This document shows, one piece after another, positions 1-8,668 of a DNA stretch of 64,000 nt. Below the pieces are notes generated by a model. The model made no database searches and was not told the origin of the DNA. It saw only the letters and a program-made list of their open reading frames with translations. The position numbers were made by a program, and so were the translations under genes. Each line of letters opens with the position of its first letter. The first letter of the stretch is position 1. Source of the DNA: Leifsonia shinshuensis (GTDB taxonomy: Bacteria; Actinomycetota; Actinomycetes; Actinomycetales; Microbacteriaceae); assembly GCF_031456835.1 (NCBI RefSeq), contig NZ_JAVDVK010000001.1:930001-994000 (forward strand), in the 5' to 3' direction.

Positions 1-363
1 CCGGGCGCGCGAGTTGATGTTGGTGTCGCCGGTGAGGAGGCCGACCGACTCGGGGCCGTACGCTTCGACGAACTCCTGGAACTTCTGGTTGCTCAGCGCC
101 TTCATCGGCGTCGTGTAGAACACCTTGGCGTTCGCCTCGCGCATGGCGAGGAACACCGCGAACTCCGCGACGATCGTCTTGCCGGCTCCGGTCGGCGCCG
201 CGACGAGCACGCTGCGGCCGCGTTCGAGCGAGGCGCACGCCTCACGCTGGAACGGGTCCAGATCGAACCGGAGCCCTTCGCGGAAGGTCTCGAGCAGGGG
301 CTGGCGGGCCCGGTCGCGGGAGGCGGCGTACCGCTCCGCCGGCGAGAGCGTCTGGTCGGTCAC
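1..363 (-). CDS. helY: HelY-type Ski2-like DEAD/DEAH RNA helicase, N-terminal part (runs off the window)
   Basis: Only the first 121 codons lie in the window; the gene continues past base 1. Visible motifs are Walker A APTGAGKT (residues 56-63), motif Ia TTPMKALSNQK (84-94) and GDTNIN (112-117), the pattern of Ski2/Mtr4-like ATP-dependent RNA helicases. The chosen start is GTG at 363, 21 nt after the tatC stop, and gives a short N-terminal lead into the helicase core. Actinobacterial HelY is commonly encoded directly downstream of tatA/tatC, which supports the name. Expected role: ATP-driven RNA unwinding or turnover in the cytoplasm. The C-terminal domains cannot be assessed here. Confidence 0.85.
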   Translation of the reverse strand, partial: MTDQTLSPAERYAASRDRARQPLLETFREGLRFDLDPFQREACASLERGRSVLVAAPTGAGKTIVAEFAVFLAMREANAKVFYTTPMKALSNQKFQEFVEAYGPESVGLLTGDTNINSRAR

Positions 364-384
364 ACGACCAGCCTATGCCTCCGA

Positions 385-1176
385 TCAGGCGGCGAGTTCG
401 GCTTCGAGCCGCAGCTGGTTCTTCGCCGCGCGCCGGTCGTGCAGCCAGGCGACGCCGTATGCGGCGAAGTAGAGCGCCACCATCGGGATCGCCAGCAGGA
501 ACATCGACAGGACGTCCGCCGCGGGCGTCGCGATGGCCGTGAAGAGGGCGATCAGGATGAGCGCCCAGCGCCACGAGGCGATGATCGACTTCGCACTGAG
601 CACGCCGACGAAGTTGAGCAGCACCAGGAACACCGGCAGGACGAACGCGATGCCGACGGCGATGACGAGCTTCAGGATGAAGTCGAAGTACGTCTTCGCG
701 CCGATGATCGCCGAGTCCGCCTCCGGGGCGAAGCTCGTGAGCAGGCTGACGATGTGGGGCACGAGCAGCCAGCCGCACACGCCGCCGGCCACGAAAAGCG
801 GCACGGCGGTGAAGAAGAAGCCGAAACCGTACTTCTTCTCCTTCCGCGTCATCGCGGGGACGAAGAAGGCCCAGATCTGGTAGAGCCAGACCGGGCTGGA
901 GATGATGGCGCCGATCGTGATGGCGACCTGCATCTTCAGGTCGAAGGCGCCGGTGATGCTGTCGTAGTTGAGCATCGCCTCGCGGCCCTGCTGCGTCGCG
1001 ATCGCCGTGATCGGGCCGCGCATCGCATTCATCACGTAGTCGCTGAGGAACCAGCCGACGACGGAACCGACCAGGAGGGCCAGAGCCGAGCGGAAGAGGC
1101 GTTTGCGAAGCTCGATGAAATGCTCGGCGAGCGTCATCCGTCCTTCGCGGTTCGAGCCTCGCTTCGTGGAGGCCAC
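385..1176 (-). CDS. tatC: Sec-independent (twin-arginine) translocase subunit TatC
   Basis: Polytopic membrane protein that recognises twin-arginine signal peptides and, with TatA, exports folded proteins. The N-terminus carries the TatC hallmark HFIELRKRLF, followed by six hydrophobic segments, with SSPVWLYQIWAFFVPAM after the second. I chose GTG at 1176, 4 nt after the tatA stop. It yields 263 residues with a basic lead (KRGSNREGRM) typical of actinobacterial TatC. ATG at 1137 with GAAGG in front is an alternative giving 250 residues. The C-terminus is charged. Probably co-transcribed with tatA upstream and helY downstream. Confidence 0.95.
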   Translation of the reverse strand: MASTKRGSNREGRMTLAEHFIELRKRLFRSALALLVGSVVGWFLSDYVMNAMRGPITAIATQQGREAMLNYDSITGAFDLKMQVAITIGAIISSPVWLYQIWAFFVPAMTRKEKKYGFGFFFTAVPLFVAGGVCGWLLVPHIVSLLTSFAPEADSAIIGAKTYFDFILKLVIAVGIAFVLPVFLVLLNFVGVLSAKSIIASWRWALILIALFTAIATPAADVLSMFLLAIPMVALYFAAYGVAWLHDRRAAKNQLRLEAELAA

Positions 1177-1180
1177 CGGA

Positions 1181-1474
1181 CTAGGACTTCGGGTTGGGCT
1201 CGGTCGAGGGGTCGACCGGGGTGACCGTCGGCGCCACCGGAGCCTGCGCGACCGGGTTGGCGGCGGCGGTGTTCTGCGCGGTGGTGTTCTGCGCGGTGCC
1301 GTCGGCCGGCTGGTCGGACTTGCCGTCCTTCTTGAGCTCGTCGACCTCGCCCTTGAAGATGCGCATCGACTGGCCGATGCTCTTGGCGAGCGCGGGGAGC
1401 TTCGGCGCACCGAACAGCAGCAGGATCACGGCGAGGATGATGAGCAGATGCCATCCGGTCAGTCCTGCGAACAT
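1181..1474 (-). CDS. tatA: Sec-independent translocase protein TatA
   Basis: A 97-residue pore-forming Tat subunit. It has one N-terminal transmembrane helix (residues about 7-21, LLIILAVILLLFG), the FGxxKLP hinge (FGAPKLPALAKSIG) and an amphipathic helix with SMRIFKGEVDELKK, then a Pro/Ala/Thr-rich disordered tail. Length and motif order fit TatA rather than the longer TatB. It lies just upstream of tatC with a 4 nt gap, so the two are almost certainly one transcript. No tatB is visible in the window. Confidence 0.95.
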   Translation of the reverse strand: MFAGLTGWHLLIILAVILLLFGAPKLPALAKSIGQSMRIFKGEVDELKKDGKSDQPADGTAQNTTAQNTAAANPVAQAPVAPTVTPVDPSTEPNPKS

Positions 1475-1478
1475 GAGA

Positions 1479-1838
1479 TCAGGTCCTTCTCAAAAGGTGG
1501 GCGAAGCGATCCGGAACCGTCGCCGGATCCACATCGACCAGTAGTCTACCGCGTCGGACCCGGGCGTCCCTGCGAGCTTGCCGCGCATAGGCGCGCTCGG
1601 TGAGGTGCTGCTCGCGCTCCGCCCGCAGCACGTCCACGTCGGCGAGTACCGCCGGTTCGAAGCTGTCGTGGAGCTCCTCGGCCCGCTGCGACAGCACCTC
1701 GGCCTTGTCCATCAGCGCGGCCGCCTCCCGTCCCGCGGCGACCACCTTGCGAAAGAGCGACCACGCGAAGTACGCGAGCTCGCCGAGCAGACCGAGCACG
1801 AGCACGGTCCAGATCACGAGCCACGACCACCAGGGCAT
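1479..1838 (-). CDS. Hypothetical single-pass membrane protein between tatA and pafC
   Basis: A 119-residue protein of unknown function. The first 27 residues are a strong transmembrane segment (WWSWLVIWTVLVLGLLGELAYFAW). The rest is charged and rich in Ala/Glu/Arg, likely a coiled coil (about residues 35-90), with an arginine-rich end. The stop lies 4 nt before the tatA start and the start is 9 nt after the pafC stop, so it sits inside the pafB-pafC-tatA-tatC unit. Small one-helix proteins at this spot recur in related actinomycetes. No enzymatic motif is seen. Confidence 0.75.
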   Translation of the reverse strand: MPWWSWLVIWTVLVLGLLGELAYFAWSLFRKVVAAGREAAALMDKAEVLSQRAEELHDSFEPAVLADVDVLRAEREQHLTERAYARQARRDARVRRGRLLVDVDPATVPDRFAHLLRRT

Positions 1839-1847
1839 GCCGACAGC

Positions 1848-2843
1848 CTAGCGGCCGGGTTCTGCGGCGTCGCGGTAGCGCTCGACCCCGGCCCGGGCCC
1901 ACCCCGCGACGACCTGGCGCGCCTCCGGCGGGTCGAGCACGGTGAGCACGCCGGAGAGGCCGGCGACCAGTCGCTTGAGTCCGTGGAAGTGCGCGACCCG
2001 CAGGCTCGTGCGGATGACGCCCCCGCGCTCCTGCCGCTCCGCGCCTTCGGGGATGTAGTCCTCGATCAGCGGGATGGCGGATGCGGAGACCTCCACCGTC
2101 ACCAGCAGGTCCTCCGGCGTGCCGGTGAACAGCGTCTCCGGCAGCTTCACGTCGCCCGGGCGGTAGGTGATCGGCTCCGTCGTGGCGACGAGGTCGTCGA
2201 TCCGGTCGAGGCGGAAGGTGCGGATCGCTGTGCGCAGATGGTCCCATCCGCGCAGGTACCAGTCCTGGTCGACGGACTCGATCCGCAGCGGGTCGACGCG
2301 CCGGCGCTCTCGCTCACCACGGGAGCTGAGGTAGTCGAACTCGACCTGCACGCCCGCGAGGACCGCATCCCGGATCGTCGCCAGCGCCTCGTCGGTCTCG
2401 GACCGCGCGACGGCGAGCTGGCTCGGTGCGGCGGACGCGCCGCGCGCCAGCTTGGCCATCAGCGAGCCGATCGCGTCGCGGTCGGCGTTCTCGGGCAGCG
2501 CCGTGAGGTACTGCAGCCCGGCGATCAGGGCCGCCGCCTCCCGGGCGGAGAACCGCGGGGAGTCGTCGATGGCGACCTGGTGGGTGAGGACGATCTGGTC
2601 GTTCTCCTCGAAGTCGTCCCACGCGATGTCGAAGAGGTCGCCCGGCTGGTACGCGTTGGTCTCCCCCGGGATGCCCGAGACGGCGATCAGGCGCACGGCG
2701 TCGCGCAGCTGGTCCTGCTCCACGCCGAAGTGCTCGGCCGCCTCGGCGACGCTGACGCGGTCGCGGTCCATCAGGTACGGCACGAGGGCGAGCAGGAAGG
2801 CGAGCTTGTCCTGCGCCTGCATCGGTTTCCGTCGTTCAGCCAT
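1848..2843 (-). CDS. pafC: WYL-domain transcriptional regulator PafC
   Basis: A 331-residue partner of PafB. It has an N-terminal winged-helix region (residues about 8-60, with SVAEAAEHFGVEQDQLRDAV as the helix-turn-helix) and a central WYL domain (about 155-225, containing DWYLRGWDHLRTAIRTFRLDRI). The C-terminal WCX-like extension ends at VERYRDAAE. PafBC is known as a heterodimeric activator of the LexA-independent DNA-damage response in actinobacteria. ATG at 2843 overlaps the pafB stop by 8 nt, so the two are translationally coupled; an upstream ATG at 2867 lies inside pafB and is less likely. Confidence 0.92.
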   Translation of the reverse strand: MAERRKPMQAQDKLAFLLALVPYLMDRDRVSVAEAAEHFGVEQDQLRDAVRLIAVSGIPGETNAYQPGDLFDIAWDDFEENDQIVLTHQVAIDDSPRFSAREAAALIAGLQYLTALPENADRDAIGSLMAKLARGASAAPSQLAVARSETDEALATIRDAVLAGVQVEFDYLSSRGERERRRVDPLRIESVDQDWYLRGWDHLRTAIRTFRLDRIDDLVATTEPITYRPGDVKLPETLFTGTPEDLLVTVEVSASAIPLIEDYIPEGAERQERGGVIRTSLRVAHFHGLKRLVAGLSGVLTVLDPPEARQVVAGWARAGVERYRDAAEPGR

Positions 2844-3939
2844 CGGCGCGCTCCCCCGTCGCTGCACCTTCGTCTGCGGCGCCGGAATGTGCGGCGCCGG
2901 AGTCCGTGGCGCCGGAGTGAGCGTCGACCACCGCCTCCAGCCGCTGCAGCACCTGCTCCCGCAGCTCCTCCGGTGCGAGCACCAGCACCTCGGGGCCGAA
3001 CGAGGCCAGCTGGTCGGCCAGGATGTTGCTGTCCGAGAAGTTCACGGTGAGCCGAACGGGCTCGCCGTCGGCCCCCACCGGCACGGCGTCGCCGTAGCGC
3101 TTGCCGAGCCGGGTCGCCGCATCCGTGCCGGCCGTGACCTCGATCTCGGCGACGTTCGACTCCCAGATCCGCTCCAGCTCGAGGAGGGCGCGCTCGGCGA
3201 ACGCCTCGCCGCCGACGCGGTACTGCTCGGGGTCGAAGACCCGCGAGGTGAGCTTCACCGGCCCGACGACGCGCGACAGCAGGAAGGTGCGCGACTCGAG
3301 CGCATCCTGATCGATGCCCTGGAGATGCCAGCGACCCTGGTGCTGCACCAGCGCGAGCGGCGCGACGGTGCGCTGCCGGGACGCGCTCTCGCCAGGCTTC
3401 AGGTACGGGAACTGCACCATGACGTGGCGTTCCAGCGCCTGGCTGAACGGCTCGAACGCCGCCTCGCGCACCCGCAGCCGCGGTGCGTAGCCGACCACCG
3501 GGTCGTCCGCTTCGACTCCCAGGGAGCGGAGCTTCATCAGCGCGCGCCGGGATTCGCCCGACAGCGACCCCTCGCGCCACACCGCCGCGGCGAGACCGAG
3601 CAGCGTCAGCTCCTCCGGCGAGAAGCTCACGTCGGACGGGAGGTCGTATGCCCCTTTGGGAATGCGATAGCGCAGCAGTTGATTGTTGCCGGACGCCTCG
3701 GGCGCCTCCACCGTCTCGAGCGGGACGCCGAGCTCGCGGATGTCATCCTTGTCGCGCTCGAACTGCCGTTCCAGGCTGCTGTTGTCGCCGTGCGGCTCAT
3801 ACCGCTGGCGGTAGCCCTGCACGGTCGAGAGGATCTCGCTCTTGGTCAGGCCGTTCTCCGTCGCGAGCAACGCCAGCACGAGGCTGAACAGACGCTCCTC
3901 GACGGGGACGCGCGCGGGCGAGACGGGTGAACGGGACAC
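2836..3939 (-). CDS. pafB: WYL-domain transcriptional regulator PafB
   Basis: A 367-residue regulator. An HTH lies near the N-terminus (VEERLFSLVLALLATENGLTKSEI, residues 13-36), with LERQFERDKDDIRELGVPLET completing the winged helix. The WYL domain lies around residues 195-250 (HQGRWHLQGIDQDALESRTFLLSRV; the W-Y of the canonical motif is W-H here). The C-terminal WCX region is followed by an Ala/Gly/Ser-rich tail with the repeat SGA. It acts with PafC. The Pup-proteasome genes that accompany pafBC in mycobacteria are not at this locus. Confidence 0.92.
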   Translation of the reverse strand: MSRSPVSPARVPVEERLFSLVLALLATENGLTKSEILSTVQGYRQRYEPHGDNSSLERQFERDKDDIRELGVPLETVEAPEASGNNQLLRYRIPKGAYDLPSDVSFSPEELTLLGLAAAVWREGSLSGESRRALMKLRSLGVEADDPVVGYAPRLRVREAAFEPFSQALERHVMVQFPYLKPGESASRQRTVAPLALVQHQGRWHLQGIDQDALESRTFLLSRVVGPVKLTSRVFDPEQYRVGGEAFAERALLELERIWESNVAEIEVTAGTDAATRLGKRYGDAVPVGADGEPVRLTVNFSDSNILADQLASFGPEVLVLAPEELREQVLQRLEAVVDAHSGATDSGAAHSGAADEGAATGERADG

Positions 3940-3960
3940 CCGTCCATCCTAGTCCGCGGG

Positions 3961-4878
3961 TCAGCGCACCCCGAGGATGTCGACCACCCAGGCGGCGGCC
4001 GGAACCTGGCCCTCGGCGGGCGCGTTGATGACGACCTGCGAGCCGACCTTCTTGCCGACCAGCTGATCGAGCACGCCCTGCGGCAGCGCCTGGTTGAGCT
4101 GGCTCTGGCCGCTCTTGATCGACACCAGGTCGGGCGAACCCGACTGCCAGCTCGAGAAGACGACGTTCTTGTTCTCCCAGCCCACGGCCGTGTACTGGAG
4201 GATGACGATCGAGTCCTTCTTGACGGTCGCGCCGTCGCCGGACTTCAGCTCCTCGGTGCGGACCGTCTTCGGTGCTCCACCCGCCGACGGGATGGTGATG
4301 CCCGGCTGCCCGGTCGGGGCGAGCACGACGGTCGGGAAGCCGTTCTGCGAGGGACGGACGGCGCCGTCCGCCTTCGGGAGGTACGCCTTCATGATGTCGA
4401 CGACGATGATGCCGGAGGTCGTCGCGCCGCTGCCGCCGGCGTCCTTCGGCGAGACGACGACCGCGACCCGCGAGCCGACGGGCGCGCACTGCAGGCCCTT
4501 GCTCAGCGCCTCGTTGCCCGAGCCGAGCGCGAGCGGGTAGGTGTCGCCGCTGCCGTACGAGGTCTGCTGCACTTCGCCGGTCGCACCGTCGAGGATCGTG
4601 TACTGGATCTCGACGACCTGGCCGCGCTGGACCTTCTCCCCGGTGCCCTCGGTGATGATGGTGCGCTCCGACTTCGTGGTGTCGAGCGGCGTCGGAACGG
4701 TGATCTTCGGCTTCGAGCCGATCTTCCCGGTCGCCTGGACGAGGTTCGACGCGTTGCCCGTGGGCAGTGCGGAGCCGCAGTCGGCGTTCGGGTTGGTCGA
4801 GCATCCGGTCAGCGCGACGGCCACCAGAGCGGCGGCGGCCACGATCGCGGACGTTCTTCCGATGGTCACTCTGCGCAC
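3961..4878 (-). CDS. Lipoprotein FKBP-type peptidyl-prolyl isomerase with two FKBP-like domains
   Basis: A 305-residue secreted lipoprotein. The N-terminus has a basic start, a hydrophobic core and a lipobox LTGC, so it should be anchored outside the membrane. Two FKBP-like units follow: one around GQVVEIQYTILDGATGE and one ending in DQLVGKKVGSQVVINAPAE, a typical FKBP C-terminal strand. Expected role: proline isomerisation or chaperoning of exported proteins. I chose GTG at 4878 (VRRVTIG) because it gives a normal signal-peptide length and is preceded by AAAGAGA. ATG at 4917, 1 nt after the trmI stop, is an alternative. Confidence 0.88.
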   Translation of the reverse strand: MRRVTIGRTSAIVAAAALVAVALTGCSTNPNADCGSALPTGNASNLVQATGKIGSKPKITVPTPLDTTKSERTIITEGTGEKVQRGQVVEIQYTILDGATGEVQQTSYGSGDTYPLALGSGNEALSKGLQCAPVGSRVAVVVSPKDAGGSGATTSGIIVVDIMKAYLPKADGAVRPSQNGFPTVVLAPTGQPGITIPSAGGAPKTVRTEELKSGDGATVKKDSIVILQYTAVGWENKNVVFSSWQSGSPDLVSIKSGQSQLNQALPQGVLDQLVGKKVGSQVVINAPAEGQVPAAAWVVDILGVR

Positions 4879-4918
4879 GGGTTCTCTTTCGATCGGGGCT
4901 GGGAGCAGCCCATTCATG

Positions 4919-5959
4919 CTAGCCGACGCCCGGAGCGTCCTCGTCCGCGTCGCCTGAGGGTTCGTGCACGGTCGCGGTGTCGCGCGACTTCGCGAGATCG
5001 GCGCTCGCGGCCGCTTCGCGCATCCGCTTCCGCAGGCTCTTGGGGCTCGACTCCCGCTCCCCCAGCGCCCCGGGGGTCCAGGCCTCGACATCCGCGTCCG
5101 AGTAGTCGGACTTGGAGGGCCGGCGCTTGAGCTCCGGCAGCACGGTTCCCGGCGCGAGGCGGCGCGCGGTGATCAGGAAGCCGGTGTGCGCGATCATGCG
5201 GTGGTCCGGGCGCACGGCGAGGCCCTCCACGTGCCAGCCGCGGACCATCGTCTCGTTCGACTGCGGGTGCGTGTAGTCGCCGGAGGCTCGGATCGCCTCG
5301 GCGACGCGCGACAGCTGGGTGACGGTCGCGACGTAGCAGATCACGACGCCGCCGGGCTTGAGGGCGTCGGTGACCGCGTCCAGCGTCTCCCACGGGGCGA
5401 GCATGTCGAGGACCACGCGGTCCACGGTGCCGGGCTCGACCGCCGCCGGGAGCGCATCCTGCAGGTCGCCGACGGTGAGCGTCCAGTTCTCCGGGTCGCC
5501 GCCCAGGAAGGTCGCTGCGTTGCCGCGGGCGACGTCGGCGAACTCCTCCCGGCGCTCGAACGAGAGCAGGCGGCCCTCGGGGCCGATGGCGCGCAGCAGC
5601 CACAGTGACAGGGCGCCGGAGCCGACACCCGCCTCCACCACGGTGGCCCCGGGGAAGATGTCCGCCAGGGCCAGGATCTGCGCCGCGTCCTTCGGGTAGA
5701 CGATCGCGGCGCCGCGCGGCATGGACATCACGAAGTCGGTGAGCAGCGGCCGCAACGCCAGGTGCTCGACCCCCGCGTTGTTGGTGACGACCGAACCGTC
5801 CGGGAGGCCGATGATGGCGTCGTGCTCCAGCACGCCGCGGTGGCTGTGGAACAGCTTGCCCGGCTCGAGGGTGATCGTGTTCATGCGGCCCTTGGGGCCC
5901 GTCAGCTGCACGCGGTCGCCCGCGCGGAACGGGCCGGAGCTGCGTCGGCTCTCGTTCAT
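4919..5959 (-). CDS. trmI: tRNA (adenine-58-N1)-methyltransferase TrmI
   Basis: A 346-residue SAM-dependent methyltransferase that makes m1A58 in the tRNA T-loop. The N-terminal beta domain contains LTGPKGRMNTITLEPG and SHRGVLEHDAIIG. The Rossmann core has VVEAGVGSGALSLWLLRA as the SAM-binding loop, LLSFERREEFADVA, and DRVVLDMLAPWE as the catalytic region. The C-terminal 70 residues are a charged extension. ATG at 5959 has GGGGGAG at good spacing and overlaps the HAD gene stop by 4 nt (ATGA), so the genes are coupled. In mycobacteria trmI also lies close to the paf region. Confidence 0.93.
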   Translation of the reverse strand: MNESRRSSGPFRAGDRVQLTGPKGRMNTITLEPGKLFHSHRGVLEHDAIIGLPDGSVVTNNAGVEHLALRPLLTDFVMSMPRGAAIVYPKDAAQILALADIFPGATVVEAGVGSGALSLWLLRAIGPEGRLLSFERREEFADVARGNAATFLGGDPENWTLTVGDLQDALPAAVEPGTVDRVVLDMLAPWETLDAVTDALKPGGVVICYVATVTQLSRVAEAIRASGDYTHPQSNETMVRGWHVEGLAVRPDHRMIAHTGFLITARRLAPGTVLPELKRRPSKSDYSDADVEAWTPGALGERESSPKSLRKRMREAAASADLAKSRDTATVHEPSGDADEDAPGVG

Positions 5960-6696
5960 CGGGTCTCCCCCTCGCGGCGCGCGCGGGCGACGGCGACGAC
6001 GTCGTCGGCGGTGCGTCCCTCCAGCGACTCCCACAGCGTGTGCTCGTCGGACTCGGGCAGCGGCACGATGTGCGGCACCCCGATGGTGGCTGCGCCCGAC
6101 GAGACGGCGGAGGCCAGCCCGACCAGCGAGTCCTCGATGGCGACGGTGTCGCGCGGCTCGACGCCGAGCAGGCGGGCGGCGCGGAGGTACGGTTCGGGCG
6201 CCGGCTTCGGCTCCTCCACCTCGTCGCCGCTGACGATGACGTCGAAGGCGTCGAACGGGATGTGGCCGACGATCTGCTCCGCCATCCGGCGCACGGACAT
6301 GGTGACCAGGGCGGTCGGGATGCCCCGCTGACGCAACGACTCGAGCAGCTCGCGGGCGCCGGGCCGCCACGGCACGCCCTCCTCGTCGAGCTTCTGCTGC
6401 ACCCGGTCGGTCAGCCAGTGGACGATCTCGTCGGCCTCCATCGCCACACCGCGCGAGCGGAGGATCTCCGCCGAGTTCCAGAGACCGAGCCCCACGAGCA
6501 GCAGGCCGTCCTCGTGCGTCCACGTGCCGCCGAACGAGCCGACGAGCTCCTGCTCGGAGGCCATCCAGTAGGGCTCGGTGTCGACGAGGGTGCCGTCCAT
6601 GTCCCACAGCACGGCGGCGGGGAGGACGGCGGCGGACGAGCCGGCGGTCTCGCGGTCGAGAGGGGCCTGTTCGCTGCGGGGGGAAGACGCGGTCAC
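5956..6696 (-). CDS. HAD-family phosphatase (phosphoglycolate phosphatase-like)
   Basis: A 246-residue HAD hydrolase. Motif I is WDMDGTLVDTEPYW near residue 34, motif II ALVTMS, and motif III/IV KPAPEPYLRAARLLGVEP and VAIEDSLVGLASAVSSGA. The cap follows motif I, so it is subclass I (beta-phosphoglucomutase/phosphoglycolate-phosphatase type). The substrate cannot be told from sequence. GTG at 6696 gives about 30 residues before the first motif. It overlaps trmI by 4 nt and is divergent from the PAC2 gene across an 87 nt gap that should hold both promoters. Confidence 0.88.
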   Translation of the reverse strand: MTASSPRSEQAPLDRETAGSSAAVLPAAVLWDMDGTLVDTEPYWMASEQELVGSFGGTWTHEDGLLLVGLGLWNSAEILRSRGVAMEADEIVHWLTDRVQQKLDEEGVPWRPGARELLESLRQRGIPTALVTMSVRRMAEQIVGHIPFDAFDVIVSGDEVEEPKPAPEPYLRAARLLGVEPRDTVAIEDSLVGLASAVSSGAATIGVPHIVPLPESDEHTLWESLEGRTADDVVAVARARREGETR

Positions 6697-6783
6697 AACG
6701 GGCAAGTCTATCCGGAGAGGGGCGGGCCTATTCTTGAGGGATGGCGCCCCGACCGGACGCCGGGAAGGACGAGGGACGACTTC

Positions 6784-7731
6784 GTGACTGACGGACAGAA
6801 CATCCTCGGAGGCCGCATCCTGGTGGTGGCGTTCGAAGGCTGGAACGACGCCGGCGAGGCGGCCAGCGGCGCGGTGAAGACGCTCAAGGAGCAGCTCGAC
6901 GTGGTGCCGATCGCCGAGGTCGACCCCGAGCTCTACTTCGACTTCCAGTTCAACCGGCCCGTGGTGACCGACGACGACGGGCGCAGGCGCCTCATCTGGC
7001 CGTCCGCGGTCGTCTACGGCCCCTCCCTCCCCGGGCACATCGGCGAAGACCTCGCGGGCGACGCCGAGCTGACCGTCACCGGCGACAACGCCGGCAACAT
7101 CTTCCTGCTGCTCGGCACCGAGCCCTCCCGCAGCTGGCGCAGCTTCACGGCCGAGATCATGGATGTGGCGCTCGCCGCCGACATCGGAGCGGTCGTCTTC
7201 CTCGGCGCGATGCTCGCCGACGTTCCGCACACCCGCCCGATCTCCGTCTTCGCGTCGAGCGAGAACGCGGCCGTCCGGGCCGAGCTCGGCGTCGAGCGCT
7301 CCAGCTATGAGGGGCCGGTCGGCATCCTGAGCGCGCTGGCCGAAGGCGCCGAGGACGTGGGCATCCCCACGATCATGATCTGGGCGTCCGTGCCCCACTA
7401 CGTGCACAACGCCCCGAGCCCGAAGGCGGTGCTCGCGCTGATCGACAAGCTCGAGGAGCTGGTCGACGTGACCATCCCGCGCGGCACCCTCGTGGACGAG
7501 GCCGCAGCCTGGGAGTCGGGGATCGACGCGCTCGCCGCGGACGACGAGGAGATGGCCTCCTACATCCAGCAGCTCGAGCAGGCGCGCGACACCGTCGACT
7601 CCCCCGAGGCGAGCGGCGAGGCGATCGCCCAGGAGTTCGAGCGCTACCTGCGCCGGCGCGGGGACGGCCGGGACGGCGGTCGCGACGGCGGCACCGCCGG
7701 GCGCGGGCCGGACGACCCGCGGCGCGGCTAG
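6784..7731 (+). CDS. PAC2 (proteasome assembly chaperone) family protein
   Basis: A 315-residue protein. It carries the PAC2 hallmarks ILVVAFEGWNDAGEAASGAVKTL at the N-terminus and VVFLGAMLADVPHTRPI plus WASVPHYVHNAPSPKAVLAL in the middle, as in the actinobacterial Rv2125/Cgl1923 group. Despite the name, its role in bacteria is not established. The C-terminal 45 residues are a charged, Gly/Arg-rich tail with GDGRDGGRDGG. GTG at 6784 follows GAGGGACGA; longer upstream reading would run through the divergent HAD gene and is rejected. Confidence 0.88.
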   Translation: MTDGQNILGGRILVVAFEGWNDAGEAASGAVKTLKEQLDVVPIAEVDPELYFDFQFNRPVVTDDDGRRRLIWPSAVVYGPSLPGHIGEDLAGDAELTVTGDNAGNIFLLLGTEPSRSWRSFTAEIMDVALAADIGAVVFLGAMLADVPHTRPISVFASSENAAVRAELGVERSSYEGPVGILSALAEGAEDVGIPTIMIWASVPHYVHNAPSPKAVLALIDKLEELVDVTIPRGTLVDEAAAWESGIDALAADDEEMASYIQQLEQARDTVDSPEASGEAIAQEFERYLRRRGDGRDGGRDGGTAGRGPDDPRRG

Positions 7732-7758
7732 CGCTCGGTCGCAGGTGGCGGGTGGCCG

Positions 7759-8622
7759 TTAGGCCTGCAGCACGCCCGTGGCGAGCAGGATCATGAGCAG
7801 CACGCCGAGCACGATGCGGTAGATCACGAAGGGCAGGAAGCTGCGCCGCGAGATGTAGCCCATGAAGAACGCGATCACGAGGAGCCCGACGACGAACGCG
7901 ACGACGGTCGCGGCCGCGGTCTCGAACGGACCGAAGACCTCGGGGGTGCACGTTCCGGCGCTGGCGAGCGCCTGGGTGCACGGCTCCTTGACCGCCTTGT
8001 ACAGCTGGTAGAACCCGCTGCCGAAGACCGCCGGCAGCGCCAGCAGGAACGAGTACCGCGCGGCGGCACGCCGCTGGTAGCCCATGAACAGTCCCGCCGT
8101 GATCGTGCCGCCGGAGCGCGAGACGCCCGGGATGAGGGCGAGGGCCTGCGCGAGACCGAAGATGATGCCGTCGAGCCAGGTCAGCTCGCGCAGCCGCTTG
8201 GTCTTCGCCCCCACCCAGTCGGCGATGCCGAGCAGGATGCCGAAGACGATCAGCGTCGTGGCGACGAGCCAGAGCGACCGGAAGACCGTCTCGATCTGGT
8301 TCTGGAAGAGCAGCCCCAGCACCACGATCGGGATGCTGCCGATGATGACGAGCCACCCCATCCGTGCGTCGGGGTCGTTGCGCGGGATGCGACCGAACAG
8401 GGCGCGGAACCACTGCGCGATGATGCGCGTGATGTCCTTCCAGAAGTACAGCAGGACGGCCGCCTCGGTGCCCAGCTGGATGATGGCGGTGAAGCGGGCG
8501 CCCGGGTCGGCGCCCGTGCCGAGCAGCTCTCCCACGATGCGGATGTGCGCCGACGACGAGATCGGGAGGAACTCGGTGAGCCCCTGCACGAAGCCGAGGA
8601 TGAGCGCGTTGATGAAGTCCAA
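7759..8622 (-). CDS. uppP: Undecaprenyl-diphosphate phosphatase UppP (BacA family)
   Basis: A 287-residue polytopic membrane enzyme that dephosphorylates undecaprenyl diphosphate to recycle the cell-wall lipid carrier and gives low-level bacitracin resistance. The two signature regions are present: [16 protein letters not shown] (residues 10-25) with the catalytic Glu/His, and [17 protein letters not shown] around residue 170. Seven to eight hydrophobic segments follow the family pattern. A short Cys-containing loop ([18 protein letters not shown]) precedes the final helices and is an unusual insertion for this family. Confidence 0.95.
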   Translation of the reverse strand: MDFINALILGFVQGLTEFLPISSSAHIRIVGELLGTGADPGARFTAIIQLGTEAAVLLYFWKDITRIIAQWFRALFGRIPRNDPDARMGWLVIIGSIPIVVLGLLFQNQIETVFRSLWLVATTLIVFGILLGIADWVGAKTKRLRELTWLDGIIFGLAQALALIPGVSRSGGTITAGLFMGYQRRAAARYSFLLALPAVFGSGFYQLYKAVKEPCTQALASAGTCTPEVFGPFETAAATVVAFVVGLLVIAFFMGYISRRSFLPFVIYRIVLGVLLMILLATGVLQA

Positions 8623-8668
8623 GAGTCGGTGTCCTGTTCCGGAGGGGCGTTCTGGCGGGGAGCGCGGC

